DNA of 17,659 bases from CAYMNU01 sp964391885 (GTDB taxonomy: Archaea > Altiarchaeota > Altiarchaeia > JAFGQM01). A program made the translations under genes and the position numbers. Shown here piece by piece: positions 8,188 through 15,154 of this stretch (positions are counted from its first letter, which is position 1; every line of letters begins with the position of its first letter). The notes beneath the pieces are model-generated. The model saw nothing but the letters and a program-made list of their open reading frames with translations, searched no databases and was not told the DNA's origin. The stretch lies in NCBI GenBank assembly GCA_964391885.1, contig CAYMNU010000060.1, forward strand, positions 1 through 17,659. Reading direction: 5' to 3'.

Positions 8188-8340
8188 GGGCTATCGAGCC
8201 GAAGCCTCGATACAATATTGCTTGAAGATAATTAGGCTCAGAGCTCATAAGGATCCTCACCGGCCCTTTTCCGCTTCGCGTAAAGCGTTGACGGAAATGA
8301 GCCTCAGTGGTTGTTCGCGTCATCACAGCCGCTTATTTTT
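8188..8340 (+). ncRNA. Candidate structured RNA (or structured polB 3' UTR) in the polB-M20 gap
   Basis: The gap holds no coding frame but several inverted repeats in series. TATCGAG (8192-8198) pairs with CTCGATA (8206-8212) around a 7-nt loop. AGGCTCA (8234-8240) pairs perfectly with TGAGCCT (8298-8304), and this stem encloses a second hairpin, TTTCCG (8268-8273) with CGGAAA (8292-8297) plus an inner CTT/AAG. GTGGT (8307-8311) can pair with ATCAC (8322-8326) including one G-U. A T5 run (8336-8340) would end the transcript. I do not recognise it as tRNA, 5S, SRP, RNase P or a C/D sRNA. It could be an independent RNA, a 3' UTR element, or chance. Confidence 0.35.
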
Positions 8341-8350
8341 ACCGGGACAA

Positions 8351-8394
8351 TGATATATACATAGGTAAAAAGTAGCTGCAAACATGCAGCCTGA
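8351..8394 (+). promoter_or_regulatory. TATA-like box and perfect hairpin in the leader of the M20 gene
   Basis: TGATATATACAT (8351-8362) is a good archaeal TATA candidate. About 20 nt on is a perfect hairpin, GCTGCA (8375-8380), loop AACA, TGCAGC (8385-8390), followed by CTGATTTTTG. If transcription starts about 26 nt after the box centre, the start falls inside the hairpin, so the hairpin could be an operator-type palindrome. If it starts further upstream, the hairpin plus T-run could end an upstream transcript. A second TATA-like GTTAAATC (8400-8407) would give a leaderless transcript for the ATG at 8423. Confidence 0.3.
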
Positions 8395-8422
8395 TTTTTG
8401 TTAAATCAAACATAAAATACCC

Positions 8423-9541
8423 ATGCTCATAGACCAAAAACGCCTTGTGAAAACCCTGCAGCAGCTCATACAGATTCCCAGTGTAACGGGTAGTGAGGGG
8501 ACTATCGCAAAATTCGTGCAGAACGAGCTCGAGGCAATGGGCCTTCAAACAGAAACCGACGAAGTCGGGAATGTCTATGCAGAGTTGGGCAAGGGCAGGA
8601 AGTCATTAATGCTCAACGCCCATCTGGACACTGTGCCACCAAACGGCTATAAGAAAGACCCCTATAGGGGTGAAATAAGGGGCAATAGGGTTATAGGGCT
8701 TGGCGCATCCGATTGCAAGGCAGGGCTTGCGACTATGATGGAGATTGCACGCACGATTGACGCAAAAAAACTCAAGGGTAGATTGATTTTAGCATTTACC
8801 GTTGCAGAAGAAGCCGTCCTCGAGGGCAAGCGCCTGCCAAAGGGCAGCATGTATGCCGCCGAGAAATATAAAAACGACGGCTGTTTGGTATTAGAGCCGA
8901 CAATGCACAAGGGCATACCCAAGATATCTGCCGGCTGCAGGGGGCGGATGATACTAAATCTCGAGGTCAAAGGAAAAGGCGGCCATTCCTCTAGGCCTAA
9001 GGAAGGCATTAATGCAATAGAAAAAGCGGTAGAAACTGTGCATCACCTGATGGAGCATGACCTCCTTAAGGGCTATTATTTTGGAAAGGAGCTCCCTGAG
9101 ACGCTTTCCATAGTCAAGATAAACAGCGACTCGCCCGCCACCAATATCATACCTGCCAGATGCAATGTCACCGTGGACTACAGGACTCTACCTGGCAGGA
9201 CGGACGTCAAAAACAAGATTAAGAAGTCCATTAAGCACAGTGCAGCAGATACTGATATAAAAATACCCTACTTCTCGCCGGGCTATGTCCTAAATGAGGA
9301 TTCACTCTTTGTCAGGTCTTTCAAGGAAAGCGTTGATAAGACCTTCAGGAAAGACGTGGATATTATGGTCGCATTAGGCAGGGCAGACTCCGAGTATTTC
9401 TTCAGGCACGGAACGCCCGCGATAATCTTTGGCCCGGGCGAAAACAAGCAATGCCATAAGGCGGAAGAATATGCGCTGATTCCAGGCATGGTCAGGGCAA
9501 GCAAGGCGGCGATGAATTTTACAAAAACTTTTCTATCCTAA
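8423..9541 (+). CDS. M20-family zinc metallopeptidase/deacylase (ArgE/DapE/LysK-like)
   Basis: A cytoplasmic two-zinc amidohydrolase that removes an acyl group or cleaves a peptide. Residues expected of M20 enzymes are in place: LNAHLDT (metal His67 and catalytic Asp69), GLGASDCKAG (bridging Asp97), TVAEE (catalytic Glu129 and metal Glu130), LEPT (metal Glu158), and a C-terminal CHKAEEY (metal His345). GGHSSRP at 186-192 marks the start of the inserted dimerisation domain and its conserved His188. The 372-residue length is normal. Acetylornithine, acetyl-lysine, succinyl-diaminopimelate or dipeptide activity cannot be told apart from the sequence, and no biosynthetic neighbours help. There is no Shine-Dalgarno site, so a leaderless or short-leader transcript is likely. 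The gene is convergent with the GCS2-family gene, 7 nt between stops. Confidence 0.9.
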   Translation: MLIDQKRLVKTLQQLIQIPSVTGSEGTIAKFVQNELEAMGLQTETDEVGNVYAELGKGRKSLMLNAHLDTVPPNGYKKDPYRGEIRGNRVIGLGASDCKAGLATMMEIARTIDAKKLKGRLILAFTVAEEAVLEGKRLPKGSMYAAEKYKNDGCLVLEPTMHKGIPKISAGCRGRMILNLEVKGKGGHSSRPKEGINAIEKAVETVHHLMEHDLLKGYYFGKELPETLSIVKINSDSPATNIIPARCNVTVDYRTLPGRTDVKNKIKKSIKHSAADTDIKIPYFSPGYVLNEDSLFVRSFKESVDKTFRKDVDIMVALGRADSEYFFRHGTPAIIFGPGENKQCHKAEEYALIPGMVRASKAAMNFTKTFLS

Positions 9542-9548
9542 TCCCAGA

Positions 9549-10967
9549 TTATAGCCACTGCCTGTCACCCTCAGTCAGGCTTTCCATGAGCGTTTTGGTA
9601 ACTTCTATATCTTTCCGAAGCTTTCTGGAATAGCTTAGGACTATCTCTCTCAAAACCTCTTCCGGCACTTCCTCTTTTGGATTATGGCCCTTCTTTTTTA
9701 TCAAATCAAGAATCTCGTCCGAGCGGGTCTTCCTCTTCTTCAACATATCCTTCAGGGGTTTTAGCATGGGGTAATACTTTTTGTTTGTGAACCTCAAACA
9801 AAGGCTCCAGAAGCCCTTGCAGTAATCATATACAATATCCTCCTCAAGCCCGTTCCAGGCAGCTTCTTTTTGCAGGACCGTATTTACATGCCAAAAAGGC
9901 GGCACATATATTTTTGTTTTTTCGCCTTCCTCGAACTTGAAAGGCTCCCTTATCGCAACGTTGTCTGTAACAATCTCAATCTCCTTCCTCTGTATGTCCC
10001 TGAGGGCGTATTTAGTAAGTATTGCGACTGCCATAAGGGTCGAAGGGAAATTCATATCCATGTTTCTCAACTCTATCGAACCCACCTTGTTTACTTTTAC
10101 GGGATTCCATGAGATGTCCAGCTTATTCTTCTTATCCACCTCGGCCATATCACCGCCGGCTTTCTTTACGATATCCATCCATGTTTCATGCTTTTTCTCG
10201 CTACGTGTAATCAACTCCTCATAAGTCGCAACATAGTTCTGAAGCCCGCCGAATGCCTGATAGCTGGAATAGAGGCCATCATATTTCAGGGCGTCGCCCC
10301 CCCTATAGAGCAAAAGCCTTGAGCCCTTTGCCAGGTACTTTCCCTGGAAAAGAGGCGAGGATTGGGTGAGCGTCGTAATAGCGGGGTCTATGGCAATTCC
10401 AAAATTGTATGCATTGACGGTCTTCTGTTTTTCAGAGCGAAGCGCTTTCTCGTTTAAATGGCGGTCGTGCCAGTTGAATATTCCTTCAGGCAGCGAATAA
10501 TGGAAGTGGAATCCTGCGCAGCGACCGGCATACCCCCACTTCTCGCCGAATATCTTTTCCTTAACCCCATACCAATCGCTCTTGCGCATCATCGGCTCGT
10601 ATTTGTAGGGGTACATCGCCATGGGGAAGAAGCTTATGTCAAATTTCTCTGCAACGTCCAGCACCCCCAAAATATCCTCAAGGAACTTTGTTGCCACATT
10701 ACGGACATATATCCTGGGATATACTCCCATTTCTATGTACGAATGGCAGCACTCCTTCACAGCCTCGTGCTTCAGCTCGTTGCTTTCTATGTGATTCAAA
10801 ACCTTGTCTGCTTCATTGGACACCCCACCTTCATTGTCCACAAGCAGGAATTCCATCTCAAAGCCGGTTTTTGAGCGCTCTTGCTTTGCCTTACCTGATT
10901 TTGACCCGATGCCTATGACGCCGCTCCGCTTTCTTGAAGCCTTTGTAAACAGGGTATTGTAAGCCAT
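9549..10967 (-). CDS. GCS2-family (glutamate-cysteine ligase-like) ATP-dependent carboxylate-amine ligase homologue
   Basis: The 472-residue protein shows the pattern of the GCS2/YbdK fold: GFEMEFLLVD at 35-44 with the metal-binding Glu pair (37, 39), AGFHFHYSLP at 151-160 with two His, DPAITTLTQSSPLFQGK at 194-210 matching the SSP-F-QG segment of the family, and a late SIELRNMD at 297-304 with Glu299 and Arg301. Known members join glutamate and cysteine or other carboxylate-amine pairs using ATP. The lysine-rich extensions at residues 11-33 and 405-472 are not typical of YbdK. The substrate is unknown and glutathione synthesis should not be assumed in an archaeon. It is the last gene of an operon: its ATG overlaps the stop of the TsaC-like gene by 1 nt (TAATG), so translation is probably coupled. 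Confidence 0.75.
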   Translation of the reverse strand: MAYNTLFTKASRKRSGVIGIGSKSGKAKQERSKTGFEMEFLLVDNEGGVSNEADKVLNHIESNELKHEAVKECCHSYIEMGVYPRIYVRNVATKFLEDILGVLDVAEKFDISFFPMAMYPYKYEPMMRKSDWYGVKEKIFGEKWGYAGRCAGFHFHYSLPEGIFNWHDRHLNEKALRSEKQKTVNAYNFGIAIDPAITTLTQSSPLFQGKYLAKGSRLLLYRGGDALKYDGLYSSYQAFGGLQNYVATYEELITRSEKKHETWMDIVKKAGGDMAEVDKKNKLDISWNPVKVNKVGSIELRNMDMNFPSTLMAVAILTKYALRDIQRKEIEIVTDNVAIREPFKFEEGEKTKIYVPPFWHVNTVLQKEAAWNGLEEDIVYDYCKGFWSLCLRFTNKKYYPMLKPLKDMLKKRKTRSDEILDLIKKKGHNPKEEVPEEVLREIVLSYSRKLRKDIEVTKTLMESLTEGDRQWL

Positions 10968-11530
10968 TATCTTAGTATTTTGCCATCGAGCAGATTAATA
11001 ATCGCAGAGGGCTTTCCCGACCCGAACTTGCCGGCATCGACTGCAAAATCCAGCCGCTCAAGCACGGAAGCAGGGATGTCATCAAGGCAGAGTGCGGGTG
11101 CATGGCCGGAAAGGTTCGCAGAAGTCGTTATTATGGGCACGCCCGCCTCTTTGACCAGGCCAACTACAAACTTGTTGTCCGGAATCCGGACGGCAACTGT
11201 ATCTAATCCCGCAGTCACCCTATTAGAGACCTTCTTATTGCGCAGTATAAACGTATACGGGCCCGGCAGCTTATCTTTTAGTTCCAGCTCTTTCTTCTCA
11301 TCCACCTCGGCATAGCTCTTTATTTGCTCTATACTTTGGAATGCCAATGAAAGAGGTTTTTTGAAATCCCTTCCCTTTATCTTGAAGACCCTCTCCACAG
11401 CACTCGCGTTCGTCGCATCGCAGCCTATGCCGTAGACTGTGTCAGTGGGGTATGCAAAGACCTCACCCGCCCTAACCCTGTGGCCCAACTCACATATATC
11501 CGCATCGCATATTTTGATTATCTCAGCCAT
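10967..11530 (-). CDS. tsaC: YrdC/Sua5-domain protein, threonylcarbamoyl-AMP synthase (TsaC type)
   Basis: This cytoplasmic enzyme makes threonylcarbamoyl-adenylate from threonine, bicarbonate and ATP, the donor for the universal t6A modification at A37 of ANN-decoding tRNAs. The YrdC signatures are complete: YPTDTVYGIGCD at 27-38, KGRDFKKPLSL at 53-63, the LPGPYTFIL segment near 88-96, VAVRIPD, and TTSANLSG followed by SAIINL near the end. At 187 residues it has only the YrdC domain and not the C-terminal Sua5 domain, as in TsaC rather than archaeal Sua5. The start overlaps the ksgA stop by 8 nt (ATGGCTGA), so it is probably translated by re-initiation. Its companion Kae1/TsaD is not in the window. 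Confidence 0.92.
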   Translation of the reverse strand: MAEIIKICDADICELGHRVRAGEVFAYPTDTVYGIGCDATNASAVERVFKIKGRDFKKPLSLAFQSIEQIKSYAEVDEKKELELKDKLPGPYTFILRNKKVSNRVTAGLDTVAVRIPDNKFVVGLVKEAGVPIITTSANLSGHAPALCLDDIPASVLERLDFAVDAGKFGSGKPSAIINLLDGKILR

Positions 11531-12176
11531 TTTTCTTCTCGTATAATATCAGAAAATCCTGCGGCGAGAGGTCCCTCACTCTGAAGTTCCCCAGTTTTTT
11601 GTTCCTGCGTTGGAATAAAGCCGCGACAAAATCCAAAAACCCCCTTTCAAGAATCCTTTTCTGCCTGAGCCTGACTATACAGGATTCGACTCTGGGCTGG
11701 GGCTTGAAGGCATTTCGCGGAACCTTATCCAAGAGCTCGATATCGCAGCAGAGCTGTGCGCATACAGAGACTGCCCCATAGTTCTTCTCACCGGGCTTCG
11801 TAACGAGCTTCTGTGCAAACTCTTCTTGTAGCACAAGCACCGCCATTTTGAATTTGTGCCCCAGAAGCTTCAGTATGAAGGGCTTTGAGATTCGGTAGGG
11901 CAGGTTGGAAACACATTTGTCAAAGGGTGGCCAATCAAGCTCCAAAGCGTCGCCGAGAATGAAATCGATGCGAGGGTAGCTAACCTGAAGCTTCCCGAAA
12001 AGCACGCGGTCCTTCTCTATAGCATTGACTTTGCATTTCTTTGACAAGAGCTTTGTAAGTGCCCCCCCTCCAGGCCCTATTTCGAGTATCCGGTCTTCGG
12101 TCTTCGGTCTTGCTGATTCTACAATCTTCTGCAAGACCCTCTGGTCTACCATGAAATGCTGCCCGATTTTTTCCAT
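11523..12176 (-). CDS. ksgA: 16S rRNA N6-dimethyladenosine methyltransferase KsgA/Dim1, short form
   Basis: A cytoplasmic SAM-dependent enzyme that dimethylates the two adjacent adenosines near the 3' end of 16S rRNA during small-subunit assembly. The motifs are in order: GQHFMVD (5-11), LEIGPGGGALT (31-41, SAM loop), AIEKD (52-56), GDALELD (75-81), SNLPYRIS (89-96, the catalytic NLPY), and a helical C-terminal domain with the FKPQPRVESCIV segment. At 217 residues it is shorter than the usual 250-290, mainly through a reduced C-terminal domain, which is common in small archaeal genomes. It heads a three-gene operon with overlapping tsaC-like and GCS2-like genes. A TATA-like box lies about 36 nt upstream. 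Confidence 0.94.
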   Translation of the reverse strand: MEKIGQHFMVDQRVLQKIVESARPKTEDRILEIGPGGGALTKLLSKKCKVNAIEKDRVLFGKLQVSYPRIDFILGDALELDWPPFDKCVSNLPYRISKPFILKLLGHKFKMAVLVLQEEFAQKLVTKPGEKNYGAVSVCAQLCCDIELLDKVPRNAFKPQPRVESCIVRLRQKRILERGFLDFVAALFQRRNKKLGNFRVRDLSPQDFLILYEKKNG

Positions 12177-12189
12177 TATGTTTTTTTGC

Positions 12190-12219
12190 CTGATTTTATG
12201 TCAGTAAGCTATAATAAAG
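12190..12219. promoter_or_regulatory. Shared divergent promoter of the ksgA operon and the PadR-type gene
   Basis: Only 44 bp separate the two starts. On the minus strand GCTTTATTATAGCT (rc of 12207-12220) is a good TATA box, placing the ksgA start near 12186 with a leader of about 10 nt. On the plus strand TTTTATG (12194-12200) would give a leaderless PadR message starting at about 12221. Around that second box lies a short inverted repeat, CTGA (12190-12193) with TCAG (12201-12204), a possible operator for the PadR protein, which could then affect both promoters. No experimental support. Confidence 0.4.
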
Positions 12220-12220
12220 C

Positions 12221-12526
12221 ATGCCTTCACGACGCCTAAGGGAAAAGCTCACTAAAGAGAACCTTTGGATATATGTACTTTCCCTTCTAAAGCGCAAACC
12301 CATGTACGGATACGAGCTTCGCGACGCGGTGGAAAAGCGCTTTGGCTTCAAGCCCGGGAATGTTACTGCGTACAGGGTCCTTTATGCACTCAAGCGGGCA
12401 GGATTGGTCGCAGAGGTCGAAAATACTTCTTCCCGCGACAGGAAATATTATGCGGCAACAGAAGCCGGCCTGAAGGAGCTTGAGTCGGGCAAGGCGGTTT
12501 TAAAGGAAATCTTATCTAAGCTTTGA
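12221..12526 (+). CDS. PadR-family winged-helix transcriptional regulator
   Basis: The 101-residue protein is a compact winged-helix DNA-binding domain. The YGYELRDAVEKRFGF segment at 29-43 and TAYRVLYALKRAGLV at 49-63 (recognition helix), followed by the wing residues RKYYAATEAGLKEL, are the standard PadR pattern. It lacks the longer C-terminal dimerisation helices of PadR-s2 proteins, having only a short amphipathic tail. Such proteins usually bind a palindrome in their own promoter and release it on ligand binding. The first residues are basic. The gene is divergent from ksgA across 44 bp, so autoregulation and control of the ksgA operon are both possible. No Shine-Dalgarno site is seen. 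Confidence 0.88.
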   Translation: MPSRRLREKLTKENLWIYVLSLLKRKPMYGYELRDAVEKRFGFKPGNVTAYRVLYALKRAGLVAEVENTSSRDRKYYAATEAGLKELESGKAVLKEILSKL

Positions 12527-12532
12527 GCTAAT

Positions 12533-13171
12533 TCACACGCTGTAACGCCTCGCTATCTTCTGCCTCAATATGGATGCCTTGAGTGCTACCCCGCTCTTGT
12601 TTAAAACGGGCATACACTTGCCTTCTCTAATACTGTCTAAAATATCCTTAGGGCCTTCTGCCTCAAGCTCCGTGCATATAGCGCCTATGCCCTCTACTAC
12701 ATGCGCATCGCTGCCTCCGACGAGCGGCTTTTTGTGAAGCCGGGCGGCTTTTTCAGCCTTGCCGTTGCCGTGCAGGCAGTGGCCGTTTATCTCGATTGCA
12801 TCAAATGGAAGCTTCCAGCAGAGGTCCCCTACCCCGCTCCTGAAGCTGTCATAGGGGTGCGCCGCGATTGCAAGGCCCCCTTGCTTATGGATAAGCTCGA
12901 CAGTCTCCTCCGCGTGTAGGTATTTTTCTATACCTTTCCTAACGCCCAAACCGACTATATGGCCTTCTATCGAGCTTATCTCAGTGCTTGGCAAGATTAT
13001 CAGCTTGCCCGAAGATTTTTTTGAAGCAAGAAGCGAGCCTTCTATGGCATTGTGGTCGCTTATGGCGATACCATCCAAGCCTAACTCGATAGCTGCGTGT
13101 ATAATATCATCTATCTCAGAAACAGAGTCTGATTCGGAATACTTGGAGTGTATGTGATGGTCAAAAAGCAT
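12533..13171 (-). CDS. PHP-domain metal-dependent phosphoesterase
   Basis: I choose the ATG at 13171 (212 residues). The upstream ATG at 13267 would overlap the neighbouring gene and adds 32 residues with no PHP homology, while the chosen start gives MLFDHHIHSKYS, the standard PHP opening. Metal ligands in order: DHHIHSKYS, ISDHN, STEIS, AAHPYD and GGSDAH, matching the PHP active site for three divalent metals. Proteins of this simple type are usually phosphoesterases or nucleases such as TrpH-like nucleoside-3',5'-bisphosphate phosphatases; the substrate here is unknown. There are no membrane segments. A TATA-like TTTTTTAAG on the minus strand (rc of about 13190-13198) suggests a leaderless transcript, so the gene is likely independent of the one upstream. 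Confidence 0.9.
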   Translation of the reverse strand: MLFDHHIHSKYSESDSVSEIDDIIHAAIELGLDGIAISDHNAIEGSLLASKKSSGKLIILPSTEISSIEGHIVGLGVRKGIEKYLHAEETVELIHKQGGLAIAAHPYDSFRSGVGDLCWKLPFDAIEINGHCLHGNGKAEKAARLHKKPLVGGSDAHVVEGIGAICTELEAEGPKDILDSIREGKCMPVLNKSGVALKASILRQKIARRYSV

Positions 13172-13189
13172 GTTATTTTTGTTCTCATG

Positions 13190-13200
13190 CTTAAAAAAGC
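13190..13200 (-). promoter_or_regulatory. TATA-like box before the PHP gene
   Basis: Read on the minus strand, GCTTTTTTAAG lies about 19-29 nt before the ATG at 13171. That is the distance expected for a leaderless archaeal promoter, and there is no Shine-Dalgarno site. It sits in the 32-nt gap between the stop of the pilin-like gene and the PHP start. Confidence 0.4.
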
Positions 13201-13203
13201 GGA

Positions 13204-15054
13204 TTAGGCCCCGCCCCTGCTTATGGATATCATATCTATTTCCACTCTCGTGTTGCCGTAGTCGCACCTAAGCTCCCCCTTACCACCTACCGTTGGAATC
13301 TCAGGGAAAAGATTCCTGCAGAAGCTTTCCCTGTATTGCTCAAGCGAGGAGCCGCCGCAAAGCTCTCTGCACATCTCGTCTACGCGGCCGAGGCACCTGG
13401 TCCTGGCTTCGGTCCAATCTATCGATATCTCAATCCTGGGCCTGTCCCTCCACTCTGACGAGATGCATTTTCCATCCGGTATCGCACCGTCTGTGAAGCA
13501 GGGTATGGGCAGGACGCCTTGGGCGTAGATGGACCTGTATATTTCGGTGAGCTCTTCCTCTTGCAGAGGGGCAATGAAGCTCCCTTTGTCTGCCCATTTG
13601 GTGAAACTGGCACCAACCTCGCTCCCAAGGCCTATCTTTATATGCAGGTTTTCAAGAAGCTTTCTCACATTGCTTTTATATCTTTCTTCATCCCCATCCC
13701 CGCTCTCGCAGCGCAATTTATTGTCCCTTACCGAGCTGACATCCACGTTGGTATGGCGGTCCCTGAACATGAATGCAACTTCGTCCTCCCCAGGGATTAC
13801 ATAATCTCTATGGTCATCCTTGACCGTCCCCCTGACAACCACAGACCTCGCCTTTGCGTCCCATTTCCTGCAAACTGGATACACGGAATCAATCCTGGAA
13901 TAATATTCCACACATACGCTCCCCACGTCTCCGATTATATAAGTCAAAATTTCCCTAATCTTCTGTGGACAGCTTCCCACCCCACAGCGGGCTGCGAAGA
14001 GGTCCAGCGAATAATAAGGGTTATCTGCACCCTCTGGGGGTTCGCCTATATTGCATGCGGCCTTCCCAAGCACTATTTGTATGTTATACGGCATGCAGTT
14101 GCGGTATTCGCCTATGCCGTCTTCTACGCATGAGATCTCGAAATTCTCTAATCTATCTTCCTCTGACTCTCCCTCAACCCTGAAATCTGAAAGGCTTATC
14201 CCTAAGTAGTTCAGGCCCTTTTCAGAATCCCTTATGTAATCGTTTGCAAACCTGAGGAAGCTGCCAGAAAACCCGGATACCTTATTCCTCCAATCGCTTA
14301 ATAAAGCCTCCATATTTCCCTCTTCAGGGTCTTCGATGGCATTGTCCTGCTTTTTGATTATATGCCAGCTCGGGCTCTCCCAGCTTGCGATGGGCTCTAA
14401 TATACCAAAATCCATGTTGCCTCTGTCTATTGCGAGCCTTGCTGTCTGGGCCACCCTCCTTGCGGCATTATAAAGTATGGGCACTCTCATGTTTATGCGA
14501 TATTCCCTCCCTGCAATATCAACCGTAATATTTGCATCACCGCCCTGGCCTATGCAGGTTATCCGTTCGCCATAAGAATAACCCCTTGCTAATATAGTAC
14601 CATCCCCCCTGTCAGAATCTCTTATCGATGGGTCGGACTGTGCACCATATGCCATTTCTACCACACAATCTTTTACATCGGGCATGGTTCGGTATGCCTT
14701 TGCATACGCTTCTATATCAAGGCCCAGCGCCTCCCCCAAGTTTTCGATATAATATGTCGTTACCGCACTCCTGAAGCCCCCTGTCCAGTCTTCATCAATG
14801 CGTATGTCAGACTCGCTTCTCATGAAATTGCGGGTCATCCTCTCGAGGTTTATCTGAAGCAGGACGTCATAGCTGTCCGCCATTATCGCAGCTGCCACAA
14901 ACTGCAGCCTTTGGCTGGCCTCGGCGCTCCTGGCGTTTGAAATCCTCGCGCTGTTTTCACCCACCATTGTCAATGCGACGGCAGCAGCCAGCATGAATAT
15001 AGCAGCGCCGATCATAGGCGCAGACATCATAAAGCCTTTTTTCCCGACGGGCAT
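13204..15054 (-). CDS. Large pilin-like, Cys-rich surface protein with class III signal peptide
   Basis: The 616-residue protein begins MPVGKKGFMMSAPMIGAAI, where KKG followed by F-M matches the prepilin-peptidase cleavage pattern (Lys-Gly before a hydrophobic residue). The next hydrophobic stretch spans about residues 11-31. After processing, an Ala/Ser-rich amphipathic helix (SARISNARSAEASQRLQ) would continue, as in type IV pilins and archaellins. Most archaeal pilins have 100-300 residues, so 616 is unusually large. The ectodomain has about 17 cysteines, many near the end, such as RCLGRVDEMCRELC, and probably forms disulfides. No enzyme motif is visible and no prepilin peptidase, ATPase or platform gene is nearby. 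It may be a minor, tip or adhesive pilin. It is divergent from the nitrilase gene. Confidence 0.8.
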   Translation of the reverse strand: MPVGKKGFMMSAPMIGAAIFMLAAAVALTMVGENSARISNARSAEASQRLQFVAAAIMADSYDVLLQINLERMTRNFMRSESDIRIDEDWTGGFRSAVTTYYIENLGEALGLDIEAYAKAYRTMPDVKDCVVEMAYGAQSDPSIRDSDRGDGTILARGYSYGERITCIGQGGDANITVDIAGREYRINMRVPILYNAARRVAQTARLAIDRGNMDFGILEPIASWESPSWHIIKKQDNAIEDPEEGNMEALLSDWRNKVSGFSGSFLRFANDYIRDSEKGLNYLGISLSDFRVEGESEEDRLENFEISCVEDGIGEYRNCMPYNIQIVLGKAACNIGEPPEGADNPYYSLDLFAARCGVGSCPQKIREILTYIIGDVGSVCVEYYSRIDSVYPVCRKWDAKARSVVVRGTVKDDHRDYVIPGEDEVAFMFRDRHTNVDVSSVRDNKLRCESGDGDEERYKSNVRKLLENLHIKIGLGSEVGASFTKWADKGSFIAPLQEEELTEIYRSIYAQGVLPIPCFTDGAIPDGKCISSEWRDRPRIEISIDWTEARTRCLGRVDEMCRELCGGSSLEQYRESFCRNLFPEIPTVGGKGELRCDYGNTRVEIDMISISRGGA

Positions 15055-15154
15055 GTGAATTATATAAAAGATATAAGAAAAATCACCGAAAGCGTTTTTG
15101 AGATAGCCTTTGTAAGATTTTCAGGAAATTGTATATGTTGAAAAAGATTTCAAA
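15055..15154. promoter_or_regulatory. Divergent promoter region between pilin-like and nitrilase genes
   Basis: This 100-bp A/T-rich gap holds TATA-like stretches in both directions. On the minus strand are TCTTATATCTTTTATATAA (rc of about 15059-15077), 5-23 nt before the pilin-like start; on the plus strand is ATTGTATATG (15128-15137), 18-27 nt before the nitrilase ATG. Both genes lack Shine-Dalgarno sites, so leaderless or very short leaders are likely. Confidence 0.4.

Noticed and set aside
8304..8326. C/D-box sRNA on the minus strand (GTGATGA, 12 nt, CTGA)
   Set aside because: The first box pair and spacing look right, but no C' box follows within the usual short spacer and the next CTGA is far away, so it is probably chance.
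8105..8326. 73-residue reading frame on the minus strand at the polB 3' end
   Set aside because: It is largely antisense to polB, is Pro/Ser/Arg-rich in the way shadow frames are, and shows no domain.
8234..8330. tRNA in the polB-M20 gap
   Set aside because: A GTTCGCG stretch recalls a T-loop, but no acceptor stem, D-arm or anticodon arm can be assembled around it.
13172..13267. Upstream ATG at 13267 for the PHP protein
   Set aside because: It overlaps the end of the pilin-like gene, and the 32 added residues precede the usual PHP opening HIHSKYS without homology.
13519..14133. 204-residue reading frame on the plus strand
   Set aside because: It is antisense to the pilin-like gene, whose signal sequence and length are convincing; the residues show no recognisable domain.
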